A DNA stretch of 64,000 bases, taken from positions 1 to 64,000 of the forward strand of contig DASTWZ010000010.1 in NCBI GenBank assembly GCA_035765635.1, read 5' to 3'. This document shows positions 50,101-57,816 of this stretch, piece by piece. The position numbers were made by a program, and so were the translations under genes. The stretch comes from EW11 sp035765635. Its GTDB lineage: Bacteria; Verrucomicrobiota; Verrucomicrobiia; Opitutales; Opitutaceae. Position 1 is the stretch's first letter. Each line of letters starts with the position of its first letter. The notes under the pieces are model-generated. The model had not been told where the DNA came from. It did not search any database and worked only from the letters and a program-made list of their open reading frames with translations.

Positions 50101-53045
50101 ACGATGCGCCCTCCGTTCGCGCCAGCCTCGGGCCCGACTTCAAGGATCCAGTCGGCGGATTTGAGCACGTCCAAATTGTGCTCGATCACGATGACGCTGT
50201 GGCCGCGGTTGACCAACGCGTGAAGGACGTTGAGCAGCCGCTTCACGTCGTGACGATGCAAGCCGGTGGTCGGCTCGTCGAGCAAGAGCAACGCCGATTG
50301 GCCCGCCGCCGCGAGTTCGCGCGCACGTTTCTCGGTTTCCTCCGAAACGGCGCTGTATCCAGTTCTCGCATACCCGCTGAGATAGCGCACGAGTTTCAGG
50401 CGCTGCGATTCTCCGCCGGAAAGCGTGTTCAACGGCTGACCGAGCGTGAGATAGCCAAGGCCGACGGACTCGAGGCTGGCCAGGCGCGACTGAATCGCGG
50501 CATGCTCGGCGAAAAGCGGCAGCGCGTCGCTCACGCTCGTCGCGAGAAGGTCCGCCACGGATTTTCCGTTCCAGGTGATCGCCAGGACTTCCGGCTTGAA
50601 GCGACGGCCTTCGCAGATCGGACAGGGCACGAAAACATCCGAGAGAAACTGCATCTCCACGCGCTCGTAGCCGAGACCTTGGCAATGATCGCAGCGTCCA
50701 TCGCCGCTGTTGAATGAAAAACTCGACGGTCCGAAACCGGAGTGCTGCGCGGCGGGCGTTTGCGCGTAGAGTTCGCGAATCAAATCCCACGCCTCCGTAT
50801 ACAGCGCAGGATTGGAGCGCGGCGTGCGGCTCAGAGGAGATTGATCCACGAGGACCACTTCGGAAAATTTCAAATCGTTCGAGATCGACTCGATTTCGGC
50901 AGGATCCTCCGTGACCAACCCGGCCTGAGTGAGGAGACCTTGATAGATCACTGAATCGAGCAACGTCGATTTTCCGGAGCCGGACACGCCGCTGAGGCAG
51001 ACGAGACGCTGCAGCGGAATGCGCACATCGACGTTCTGCAGATTGTGCTTCGATGCGTTCTTGAACGTCAGCCACGACGGAGAGTTGACCGGGGCAGAGG
51101 CGACACCCGCGATGGCTGACGTTTTTTTTCCACTGCGCGGCGCGAGAGTGGTCTCCGAAACGAACCGCCGCTGCGTCGGCAGCTCGATGCGTTGCCGCCC
51201 CGACAAGTACGCGCCCGTGATGCTGCGATCGGATTCGAGCATCTCGTGAATGTCTCCTTGGAAAACGATATTTCCTCCGCGTCCGCCGGGCTCGGGCCCA
51301 ACCTCGATCAGGTGATCAGCCGCGCGAATCATCGCTTCGTCGTGCTCGACGACCACCACCGTGTTTCCCGCGCCAGTCAGGGTGCGGATGATTTCGATGA
51401 GGCGATCGATATCGCGCGGGTGAAGACCGACACTCGGCTCATCGAGAACGAACAACGTATCCACCAAGGAAGTACCGAGGCAGGACGTGAGATTGACGCG
51501 TTCGACTTCGCCTCCGGACAACGTCTTCGACGAACGATCCAGCGTCAGATAACCGAGGCCAACCTGTTCGAGATAACGCAGCCGCGTGAGAATCGAGTCG
51601 AACGCGAGATCGCGCTGGTGCTGGCCGCCGGTCGCGGTGGATGCGAACACCTCCATCGTCGCCGAGTGCGCGCTCGGCTCGAGCAGCGCCATCAGATCGC
51701 TGACGGGCAATTGATATATTTCCGGCAGGGTTCGCCCCTTCCACTTCCAGCAAAGCGATTCGGGCTGCAAGCGAAGGCCGCCGCACGCCGGGCAGGGATT
51801 GTAGGCCCGATAGCGCGAAAGAAATACGCGCACGTGCATCTTGTACGTCTTTGATTCGAGCCAGCGGAAAAACCCCTTCACGCCGTACCAGTACTTGGGC
51901 CACTGCTTGCCGTTTTCCTCACCGTAGCCTGGCTCGCCGTCGATCACGAAGGCCTTCTGCTCGGGCGTGAGCGCGGCGAACGGAACGTTGGTCGGAATCT
52001 TCTTCTTTTTCGCGAAGACGAGGAGATCTTTTTTCGATTCGCTATAGACCTCGCCCTCCCAGCACTTGAGCGCGCCCTCGTCGATCGACATCGAGTGATC
52101 AGGAATCGCGAGGCGATAATCGATGTCGATCACCCGCCCAAAACCTCGGCATTTTGGACACGCGCCGAGCGGAGAGTTGAAAGAAAACAAAGCCGGCGAT
52201 GCCGCGCGAAACGTCCGGCCTGTCTTCGGCGAGTGCAGGCCTTTCGAGAAATGTCCGATTTCGGAAAATGTCGCGCTCTCGAACAAATACACCTGGCCAT
52301 GACCAAAGTGCAGCGCGGCCTCGACCGCTTCGAGAAAACGTCCGCGATTCTCCGCGGAAATGGTCAGACGATCCTGCGCCACGAAGAGCGCGGAAAGTTT
52401 GCCCAAAACTCCCTCACGCTTCGCTTCGTCAGCGAGCAAATCGTCGACGCGATGCGCTGCGAGTTTTCCGTCTGTAGTGCTCGCGAGAATACGCACGTAG
52501 GTCTGCGTTTTCAGATTCGCGAGAATCTCCGGCCATTGCAGATTTTCCGGTTTCGCCACGCGGAAGGCGACAACGGCTGTCGCTCCGGCGTGGCCGGCGA
52601 GTGATTTTCCCCAGATGGACTGCGGCGTGTCGTCTTCGACTTTTTCACCCGTTTCCGGATCGAAGCATTCGGCGACGTGGCTGAACCAGACTTTGAAGAA
52701 GTCGGTCAACTCCGTCATCGTGCCCACCGTCGAGCGCGCCGTTTTGACCGTGTTGGTTTGTTCGATGGCGATCGACGGACGAATGTTCTCGATCGAGTCG
52801 ACGCGCGGCTTGTCCAGCAGGTCGAGAAACTGGCGCGTGTACGCGCTGAAGGTTTCGACGTAGCGGCGCTGGCCCTCGGCGTGCAGCGTATCGAAGACCA
52901 GCGAGGACTTCCCTGCCCCGCTCAGGCCTGTGACGACGATGTATTTGCCCAGCGGCAAATCGAGATCGAAGCCTTTGAGATTATTTTGTCGGACGCCACG
53001 CAGGCGAATGCAGTCAACGGAAGAAGCGGGTTTCAAGGAGCCCAC
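47181..53045 (-). CDS. uvrA: Double-length excinuclease subunit UvrA
   Basis: A ~1954-aa protein composed of two complete UvrA units joined head to tail. Four ABC ATPase Walker A motifs are present (GLSGAGKS, GVSGSGKS, GVSGSGKS, GPSGAGKS), with four LSGGE signatures and zinc-finger Cys sets such as CDHCQGLG...CPICEG and CETCLGAG...CDDCRG. UvrA normally works as a dimer of ~940-aa chains in nucleotide excision repair, so this is a built-in dimer, as reported for chlamydiae. The start is uncertain: GTG 53045, TTG 53036 and TTG 53105 all remain open. Confidence 0.95.
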   Translation of the reverse strand: MGSLKPASSVDCIRLRGVRQNNLKGFDLDLPLGKYIVVTGLSGAGKSSLVFDTLHAEGQRRYVETFSAYTRQFLDLLDKPRVDSIENIRPSIAIEQTNTVKTARSTVGTMTELTDFFKVWFSHVAECFDPETGEKVEDDTPQSIWGKSLAGHAGATAVVAFRVAKPENLQWPEILANLKTQTYVRILASTTDGKLAAHRVDDLLADEAKREGVLGKLSALFVAQDRLTISAENRGRFLEAVEAALHFGHGQVYLFESATFSEIGHFSKGLHSPKTGRTFRAASPALFSFNSPLGACPKCRGFGRVIDIDYRLAIPDHSMSIDEGALKCWEGEVYSESKKDLLVFAKKKKIPTNVPFAALTPEQKAFVIDGEPGYGEENGKQWPKYWYGVKGFFRWLESKTYKMHVRVFLSRYRAYNPCPACGGLRLQPESLCWKWKGRTLPEIYQLPVSDLMALLEPSAHSATMEVFASTATGGQHQRDLAFDSILTRLRYLEQVGLGYLTLDRSSKTLSGGEVERVNLTSCLGTSLVDTLFVLDEPSVGLHPRDIDRLIEIIRTLTGAGNTVVVVEHDEAMIRAADHLIEVGPEPGGRGGNIVFQGDIHEMLESDRSITGAYLSGRQRIELPTQRRFVSETTLAPRSGKKTSAIAGVASAPVNSPSWLTFKNASKHNLQNVDVRIPLQRLVCLSGVSGSGKSTLLDSVIYQGLLTQAGLVTEDPAEIESISNDLKFSEVVLVDQSPLSRTPRSNPALYTEAWDLIRELYAQTPAAQHSGFGPSSFSFNSGDGRCDHCQGLGYERVEMQFLSDVFVPCPICEGRRFKPEVLAITWNGKSVADLLATSVSDALPLFAEHAAIQSRLASLESVGLGYLTLGQPLNTLSGGESQRLKLVRYLSGYARTGYSAVSEETEKRARELAAAGQSALLLLDEPTTGLHRHDVKRLLNVLHALVNRGHSVIVIEHNLDVLKSADWILEVGPEAGANGGRIVAAGTPEDIAKTATATASFLREALQEDYAPRGDRRVLAAAEDVVPNGLHGRGESSLSIVGARENNLKNLTLTIPHRELSVVTGVSGSGKSTLAFDIVFAEGQRRFMESMSPYARQFVEQLPRPSIDRLTGIPPTVAIEQRVTRGSRKSTVATITEVAQYLRLLYARLGVQHHPDTDKPVTPLSTGALKKLLAKILETPKAQKAKHLYLAAPLIRGRKGHHQPIATWIGKQGYELMRADGRLLKVDTFQKLDRYKEHDIEVVVADLKADSATPVRSAKGKAIHPLEEALRLGKGSCFLFTPSGEILSWFSTTRTDIETGESFPELDPKHFSFNSPRGWCPACRGHGRIFPWMLEPADEDEDEENYLRESGLVDPDADISDAGQPCPECHGERLNRTARAVKLHFVGKQKPLSLPQLLRDTPSDLIKHMQQLDLEERGRLITQDIVPQIEERLRFLDHVGLGYLSLDRPTETLSGGEAQRIRLAAQLGSNLSGVLYVLDEPSIGLHARDNDRLIETLQALREKGNTLLVVEHDDELMERADRIIDLGPGAGIHGGELLAYGTPKEVKENAASLTGLFLAKGIPHPTRGEYRPVPEQAVNGRKRENELAWIELNGARLRNLKDFDLRLPQARLIMVAGPSGAGKSTLFRDLLYPVFHYGVKEKKSHVSAKEFVKNVRFSADESASGEKSGLPFDELTGIGGFKSVIEVDQSPIGKTPRSTPATYLGIFDLIRQFFASLPESKIRGYTASRFSFNTSGGRCETCLGAGRVKLEMAFMPNTYLPCDDCRGLRYGPDVADIAWKGKNIGEVLQLTFEEAAVFFDFHSQLSQVCKLMVDCGLGYLTLGQSSPTLSGGEAQRLKLVTELSQGLASYRERSRGIRPKSLYLLEEPTIGLHLSDCEKLIKLLHSLVDQGHTVVVIEHHLDLLAEADYVIELGPQGGPAGGELLYQGPLAGLLKVKNSPTAPYLRTKLRAHAKA
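49957..49977. repeat. Short GTAGT/ACTAC palindrome in uvrA
   Basis: TGTAGT and ACTACA arms around a CC-GTTT-GG centre, inside the uvrA linker between its two halves. It belongs to the same motif type as 29074-29094 and 44470-44490. Confidence 0.4.
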
Positions 53046-53130
53046 ACCGATGAGCAAAGTTGATCCGTTCTCAAGTAATTGGCCGGGGTTTTTGCACGTG
53101 GGCAAAAACGCCCGCTCACCGGCTCTTCGC

Positions 53131-54186
53131 TCAGGAGAGAAGCTTCTCGAATAACTGGAGGTACTCTGCGGTTTGCGTCGCCGGAGAAAAATGTTTCAAG
53201 GCAAACTCCCGCACGCGGACTGATTCGCGCGCTCGATAGGACGGATCGGTCAACAGCGGCAGGAGGGCTGACCGAAACGCATTTCGGTCGCCGGCGGGGA
53301 CCGCGATGCCCCCGCATTCATCCACGCCCGCTGCGCGGTACGAAACCGAAGGAACACCATGAACATGGGCTTCGATGAGAAAGTTGGAGAGCGATTCGCT
53401 CTTCGACGCCATGACCGCGACGGCGGCGTGTTGATAGAGCTGCTGCGGCTGCGCGCTGTATCCGGCAAACGTCACGCGATCCTGCAGACCATAATCGCGC
53501 ACCAGCTTGTGGCAGTTTTCGAGCTCCTCGCCTGCCCCGGCCAGCTCGAGCTGCCACGCAAAATCTCTCGGCAACTCACGGCAGATCTCGATCAGTTCGC
53601 GCTGATTCTTTTCGGGCCGGAACATGCCGACATGCAGCATCACGACCTCGCGCGGGCGCTCGGATGGCATTTCACCAGCCGGATGAGGCAGCGCGACGAT
53701 GGCGTTATAGATGACGCTGACTTTGTCGGCCGGCACGCCGTACCGATCGATTAGCACATGCATCGAATCACGGCTGTTGGCCACCACGTGGTCGGCCTGG
53801 TGGAGAGAACGGCGATAAAGCCAGGGTAGATGTTTTCCGGTCCGCATGGTCGCGATCACGCGCGTACGCAGGCCGCGAGCGCGCACGGCTCGCGCGATAC
53901 GACCGGCCCAGCAATTCGCCATGCGCCCCATGCAGAGGACAATGTCCGGCGCGATTTCGCCCGCGACACGCGCGAGGCCGGGCGCCCACCAATCCAGCTT
54001 CCGGTCCGTACGCTGCAGTACGAGGCGTTTTACCTTCGGCGAAACCCATTCGGCGAGCTGCCCGCCGGGTCGAAACGTGAGCAGCGTGACATCGTGCGAC
54101 CGCTCGAAAAATGCCTCCGCCAGGAAGATCGACTGGCGCTCCGTACCGCCGCTCCGCAAGTAATCCTGAACGATCAGAATTTTCAT
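53131..54186 (-). CDS. Glycosyltransferase family 4
   Basis: A 351-aa GT-B enzyme. The N-terminal VQDYLRSGGTERQSIFLAEA motif is typical of GT4, and the C-terminal half carries the MLHVGMFRPEKNQ nucleotide-sugar site and an E-x7-E (ESLSNFLIEA). Acceptor and donor are unknown; envelope polysaccharide synthesis is likely. The start at 54186 fits GT4; an earlier in-frame start would run into the divergent promoter. It is 85 bp upstream of uvrA and 38 bp from a divergent membrane-protein gene. Confidence 0.88.
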   Translation of the reverse strand: MKILIVQDYLRSGGTERQSIFLAEAFFERSHDVTLLTFRPGGQLAEWVSPKVKRLVLQRTDRKLDWWAPGLARVAGEIAPDIVLCMGRMANCWAGRIARAVRARGLRTRVIATMRTGKHLPWLYRRSLHQADHVVANSRDSMHVLIDRYGVPADKVSVIYNAIVALPHPAGEMPSERPREVVMLHVGMFRPEKNQRELIEICRELPRDFAWQLELAGAGEELENCHKLVRDYGLQDRVTFAGYSAQPQQLYQHAAVAVMASKSESLSNFLIEAHVHGVPSVSYRAAGVDECGGIAVPAGDRNAFRSALLPLLTDPSYRARESVRVREFALKHFSPATQTAEYLQLFEKLLS

Positions 54187-54224
54187 TTGCGCGAGCAGCA
54201 AACGGACCGAGATTGGCACCAGCG

Positions 54225-54683
54225 ATGAACCATCCGGTGACTCAATTGCTTTTGCGCTGGGCTGTCCTCGCGCTCGGTGTGGTGATCGCGACGAAGATCA
54301 TTCCCGGTATTCACTATGTGGATGCAAGTTCGCTGGTGGTTGTCGTGTTGCTGCTGAGCTTTTTCAACGCGATTCTCAAGCCGGTGCTCGTGCTGTTCAC
54401 TCTGCCCTTCATCGTCGTCACGCTGGGATTCGGCATGGTGGTGATCAACGCGCTGCTGTTCCTGCTCGTTTCTCATTTGGTCAATGGTTTCGAGGTACGC
54501 GGATTTTGGTCTGCAGTCGGCGGCGCGCTGGTCGTCAGCGTGACCAATCTCGTCGCGTCGCGGTTCGTGCGCCGTGCGACGCGCAAGCGGGCCGAGGTGG
54601 GCGGCGCGACACCACCGACGCCATTTGCAAATCAGCATCGCCGTGATGGTCGCCGGAAGTCGGATGACGTGATCGATATTTGA
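54225..54683 (+). CDS. Phage-holin-4-like membrane protein
   Basis: A 152-aa protein with four membrane helices in the first 115 residues (for example LLLRWAVLALGVVIATKIIPGI and FIVVTLGFGMVVINALLFLLV), followed by a basic tail. The layout and the IIPGI motif fit the Pfam family known as membrane protein of unknown function (phage holin 4 type). There is no phage gene nearby, so lysis is unlikely. The ATG at 54225 was chosen over an upstream frame that overlaps the GT4 gene. Confidence 0.87.
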   Translation: MNHPVTQLLLRWAVLALGVVIATKIIPGIHYVDASSLVVVVLLLSFFNAILKPVLVLFTLPFIVVTLGFGMVVINALLFLLVSHLVNGFEVRGFWSAVGGALVVSVTNLVASRFVRRATRKRAEVGGATPPTPFANQHRRDGRRKSDDVIDI

Positions 54684-54774
54684 TCGCGGGCAGGCGTCTT
54701 GCGGGTCGCGAAAGCAATTGACCCACCTGCTCGCGCTCGCGACCGTTTCCGTTCACTATAGCGACTTCCTATTT

Positions 54775-56172
54775 ATGGCTGATACCACTGAATACGACCT
54801 CATCGTCATTGGCGGCGGACCCGCGGGTTATGCGGGCGCGATTCGCGCCGGACAACTTGGCAAGAAGGTGGCCTGCATCGAGCTCGAACGAGCCGGCGGC
54901 ACTTGCTTGAACTGGGGCTGCATTCCCACGAAGGCGCTGCTGAAGAGCGCGGAGTTGTATCAGAAGATCAAGAAGGCGGATGTCTACGGCCTGAGCGTGA
55001 AAGACGTCTCCTTCGACTTCGCGAAAGTCATGGAACGCTCGCGCGGCGTCGCCGGCCAGATGGCGAAGGGCGTGGAATTTCTTTTTCGCAAGAACAAGGT
55101 CGACTACATCGTCGGCCGCGGCCAGGTCAGCGCTCCCGGTCTCGTTTCGATCACCGAGGGCGATCAGAAAGGAAAGTTTTTCAAAGCGAAAAACATTCTG
55201 ATCGCGACGGGCTGTAAAATGCGCCGGATTCCCGGTCTCGAATACGATGGCGTTCGCGTGATGACTTCGCGCGAGGCGCTTGCCTCCACAAAGCTGCCAA
55301 AGTCCGTCGTGATCGTCGGCGCCGGCGCGATCGGCGTAGAATTCGCGTACTTCTACAACGCCCTCGGCTCGAAGGTCACGCTGGTCGAAATGCTCGACCA
55401 AGTCCTGCCCGTGGAGGACGAGGAGGTTTCAAAGACGCTCGCCCGCGCGTTGGAGAAACAGGGCATCGCGATCAAAGTTAAGACGAAGTGCGAAAACTTC
55501 CGCGTCGGCTCCGAATCGGTCAAAGTCGATCTCGTCGATGGCGATGGCCGCATCGAAGTGGAAGCCGAAGTGCTTTTGTCCGCGATCGGCGTGGTCGCGA
55601 ATCTCGAGGGAGTTGTCGCGTCCAACATCAAACTCGATCTCGACCGCAACTACGTGAAGGTCGGCGACGATTATCAAACCTCGGTCAAAGGAATTTACGG
55701 CGCCGGTGATATCATCGGCCCCCCGTGGCTCGCCCATGTCGCGACCTATGAAGCCGTCAATGCCGTCAATGGCATGTTCGGTCATGGAAAGGCGAAACGC
55801 GTGAAAAATTTTCCGGGCTGCACCTATTGCCAGCCGCAGGTCGCGAGCACGGGTCTCACGGAAAAAGCCGCGCGCGAAAAGAAGCTCGATATCAAGATCG
55901 GCAAATTCCCCTTCACCGCCTCCGGCAAGGCCGTCGCTTCCGCGGAGAGCGAAGGTTTCGTCAAAGTGATCAGCGACGCGAAGACCGGTGAAATCTACGG
56001 CGCGCACATCATCGGTTCCGAAGCGACGGAGTTGATCGCCGAATACGGGCTCGCCGTGGAACTCGAAGCAACGACTGAAGAAATCCACCAGACGATTCAC
56101 GCACATCCCACGCTTTCCGAAGCCGTCATGGAAGCCGCCGCGGCGTCTATTGGCGAAGCGATCCACATTTGA
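54775..56172 (+). CDS. lpdA: Dihydrolipoyl dehydrogenase
   Basis: The E3 component of pyruvate and 2-oxoglutarate dehydrogenases, of 465 aa. It has the FAD motif (GGGPAGYAGAIRAGQLG), the redox disulfide in GGTCLNWGCIPTKALL, the NAD motif (VIVGAGAIGVEFAY) and the C-terminal dimerisation region with the HAHPTLSEA base. The start at 54775 gives the expected length. No E1 or E2 gene is adjacent. A terminator lies 150 bp downstream. Confidence 0.97.
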   Translation: MADTTEYDLIVIGGGPAGYAGAIRAGQLGKKVACIELERAGGTCLNWGCIPTKALLKSAELYQKIKKADVYGLSVKDVSFDFAKVMERSRGVAGQMAKGVEFLFRKNKVDYIVGRGQVSAPGLVSITEGDQKGKFFKAKNILIATGCKMRRIPGLEYDGVRVMTSREALASTKLPKSVVIVGAGAIGVEFAYFYNALGSKVTLVEMLDQVLPVEDEEVSKTLARALEKQGIAIKVKTKCENFRVGSESVKVDLVDGDGRIEVEAEVLLSAIGVVANLEGVVASNIKLDLDRNYVKVGDDYQTSVKGIYGAGDIIGPPWLAHVATYEAVNAVNGMFGHGKAKRVKNFPGCTYCQPQVASTGLTEKAAREKKLDIKIGKFPFTASGKAVASAESEGFVKVISDAKTGEIYGAHIIGSEATELIAEYGLAVELEATTEEIHQTIHAHPTLSEAVMEAAAASIGEAIHI

Positions 56173-56322
56173 AGGCGAAGGCTGAAGGCTGAATGCGGAA
56201 AGCTGAAAGGGCGCGGGCCGAAGGCTGAGGGCTGATCACTCACGGCGCAGGCGTCCGCGCTGCAAAACCATTACAATGCGGCGCCGGCGACGTACTCATT
56301 CGTCGAAGGCTTGGGTGAGTCG

Positions 56323-56346
56323 ATGAGGATAAAACCTCATTTTTTT
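56323..56346 (+). terminator. Rho-independent terminator after lpdA
   Basis: ATGAGG and CCTCAT form a perfect 6-bp stem with an ATAAAA loop and are followed by six T residues. The stretch between lpdA and here has several copies of the word GAAGGCTGA. Confidence 0.8.
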
Positions 56347-56435
56347 GCACAACGGCAGTGTAAAAGACTTGCTAAGTTGCAGGCGGCGGCATGCAGTCGC
56401 GCATCGCTTAGCGACGCATCACCTCTCGCTGCCGA

Positions 56436-56669
56436 ATGACCAAAAAAGTTAAGATCGTGAGCGCCCGGGTCGGGCACATTGCTCAACACTACGACGGCAG
56501 GCGTTCCATTGCCTTCAAGCATCGCTGGATGGCACATCTGTGCGCGGAAATTTTTGGCGAAGGCTGGTACGTTCGCGATCTGCGCGAGCCGCTTTTCATC
56601 GTCGTTCCCAAAGCCGGCGAGCCGATGGATGTTGCAGAAGCGCGACTGCGAAAGTTGATGCCGACGTAA
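56436..56669 (+). CDS. Unrecognised 77-aa protein
   Basis: A small, mildly basic protein (MTKKVKIVSARVGHIAQHYD start) with a helix followed by strands, and no membrane segment. The start is 90 bp after the lpdA terminator. I do not recognise a family. Its reading frame and codon use look like real coding DNA, and it is followed by structured RNA signals and a terminator. Confidence 0.6.
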   Translation: MTKKVKIVSARVGHIAQHYDGRRSIAFKHRWMAHLCAEIFGEGWYVRDLREPLFIVVPKAGEPMDVAEARLRKLMPT

Positions 56670-56700
56670 ATTTGTGGCGGAACCGTTGCTGGTCGAGCGA

Positions 56701-56789
56701 CTCTGTGGGCACCCGTTAGCGAACCGCAGAGAAACCGATCGAACGGTGCTGATCGGTTAAGCCCACCTCTTCTCGGGTGGGCTTTTTCT
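56701..56789 (+). ncRNA. Candidate structured RNA or 3' UTR ending in a terminator
   Basis: Three consecutive hairpins. The first pairs CTCTGTGG with CCGCAGAG (56701-56731), the second AACCGATC with GATCGGTT (56733-56758), and the third is the terminator stem GCCCACC/GGTGGGC with a T tract (56759-56786). They lie 30 bp after the 77-aa gene. The compact arrangement suggests either a small RNA or a protected 3' end. I know of no named family that it matches. Confidence 0.4.
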
Positions 56790-57015
56790 TTGGTGGGAAC
56801 GTCGCCCTCGGACGCACGCCGCAGGACTGCGCGAGGCGGTGTGCGTCGAAGTGCAGCACCTTCACTCCCTCTGGGACGGACTCCGCGTGTCCACTGAGTG
56901 TCGATCCCTCCGATGCCCAACCAAAGATCGAAATTTCGGCGGGCTCGTTGAGCGACTTGCAAATTCTGCGGCCGATTTCGTCTCCGATTGGCGACTGAAC
57001 TCGCGCCGCCGCGGG

Positions 57016-57321
57016 TCAGAGTTCGAACGATCGCGTCGTCGATTCTTCGCCTTCAGGGATCCAAGCGACGCCGTTGGCGCGGCCGCGTTGATAAAGTTCG
57101 AGCAGCCCGTGCATCTCCATGTCGGCCGGCGTGACAGCGAGTTGGTAGTCGTGGATGCTTTGAATGGTCCAGCCGTAGGGCTCGAGAAATTCGATGCACG
57201 CTTTCACGCTTTCGAAGAGGTCCTTTCCTTCGGCCACAACTGCGGCGTCGACACGTGCGGTGAGGCCGGGCAGATCCTCGGCTTTCCGCAGGGCGAGCTT
57301 GAGCAAATTCAGCGCGTGCAT
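57016..57321 (-). CDS. Unrecognised 101-aa protein
   Basis: An acidic small protein (MHALNLLKLALRKAEDLPGL start) with predicted helices and a W-T-I strand, no membrane segment and no domain I can name. It could fold as a small alpha/beta unit. The codon use is regular. It lies alone on the minus strand between the RNA candidate and the repeat-rich stretch before tRNA-Arg. Confidence 0.55.
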   Translation of the reverse strand: MHALNLLKLALRKAEDLPGLTARVDAAVVAEGKDLFESVKACIEFLEPYGWTIQSIHDYQLAVTPADMEMHGLLELYQRGRANGVAWIPEGEESTTRSFEL

Positions 57322-57669
57322 CGCGCTTAAATTATCAACGCTCGTTTTTTGGGGAATCGGATGATTTCCCGCAGGTCATCTGGAAAATCAGCCCCATAGG
57401 GCGGGCGCAGCCAGAGTGCGATCGCGCTAAAAATGCGAAGAGCGTGCTGGCGAACGGAGCGCCCGCGAACAGCACGCCAGCGAACGGAGCGCCAGCCTCC
57501 CGGCTGGCCAACTTTTTCCCTGCGCGAAGCGCGCTGTCGGCTTGCCCAGTCGAAGCCTTCGGTATGCAACGAGTCCGCCTTCGCTCTGCGAGCTTCCGTC
57601 TTCGCGCTCAGCGCTACGATGGGACAAGTCGGCGAGACAGTCTTCGTCCGCGCTTCGCTTGGCGAAGAC
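57322..57669. other. 348-bp repeat-containing intergenic stretch
   Basis: Holds a degenerate copy of the inverted-repeat element (57471-57537) and another AACGGAGCGCC word at 57453-57463. The right-hand 130 bp have several short CTTCG/CGAAG words. ORFs that cross it look random. I see no gene. Confidence 0.5.
57471..57537. repeat. Degenerate copy of the 47055-47170 element
   Basis: The segment carries the left-arm sequence (GCACGCCAGCGAACGGAGCG onward, with the GCCAGCCTCCCGGCTGGC palindrome) and, further right, a GCGCGAAGCGCGC hairpin in the place of the core hairpin. The right arm is not recognisable. This shows that the element occurs more than once. Confidence 0.65.
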
Positions 57670-57744
57670 TGGTGCGAGCGTCGGGAGTCGAACCCGAATC
57701 AACGGCTTCGGAGACCGCTACACTATCCATTGTGCTACGCCCGC
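57670..57744 (-). tRNA. tRNA-Arg (anticodon CCG)
   Basis: The minus strand folds into a full cloverleaf: acceptor GCGGGCG/CGCTCGC, D-arm GCAC/GTGT, anticodon stem GCGGT/GCCGT with loop CTCCGAA (anticodon CCG, reading codon CGG), and T-arm TCGGG/CCCGA with TTCGACT loop. Discriminator A is followed by an encoded CCA at 57672-57670. This is the only tRNA I found in the window. Confidence 0.95.
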
Positions 57745-57816
57745 AGAGCAAATAGCCGCGCTCAGCTTTCTGCGGAGCACGGAAAGTTCAAGATGTTTTC
57801 CGAAACGAAGCCGCCA

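Noticed and set aside
54225..54683. Prophage holin
   Set aside because: The protein family name contains phage holin, but no phage lysis, structural or integrase gene is near. It is treated as a chromosomal membrane protein.
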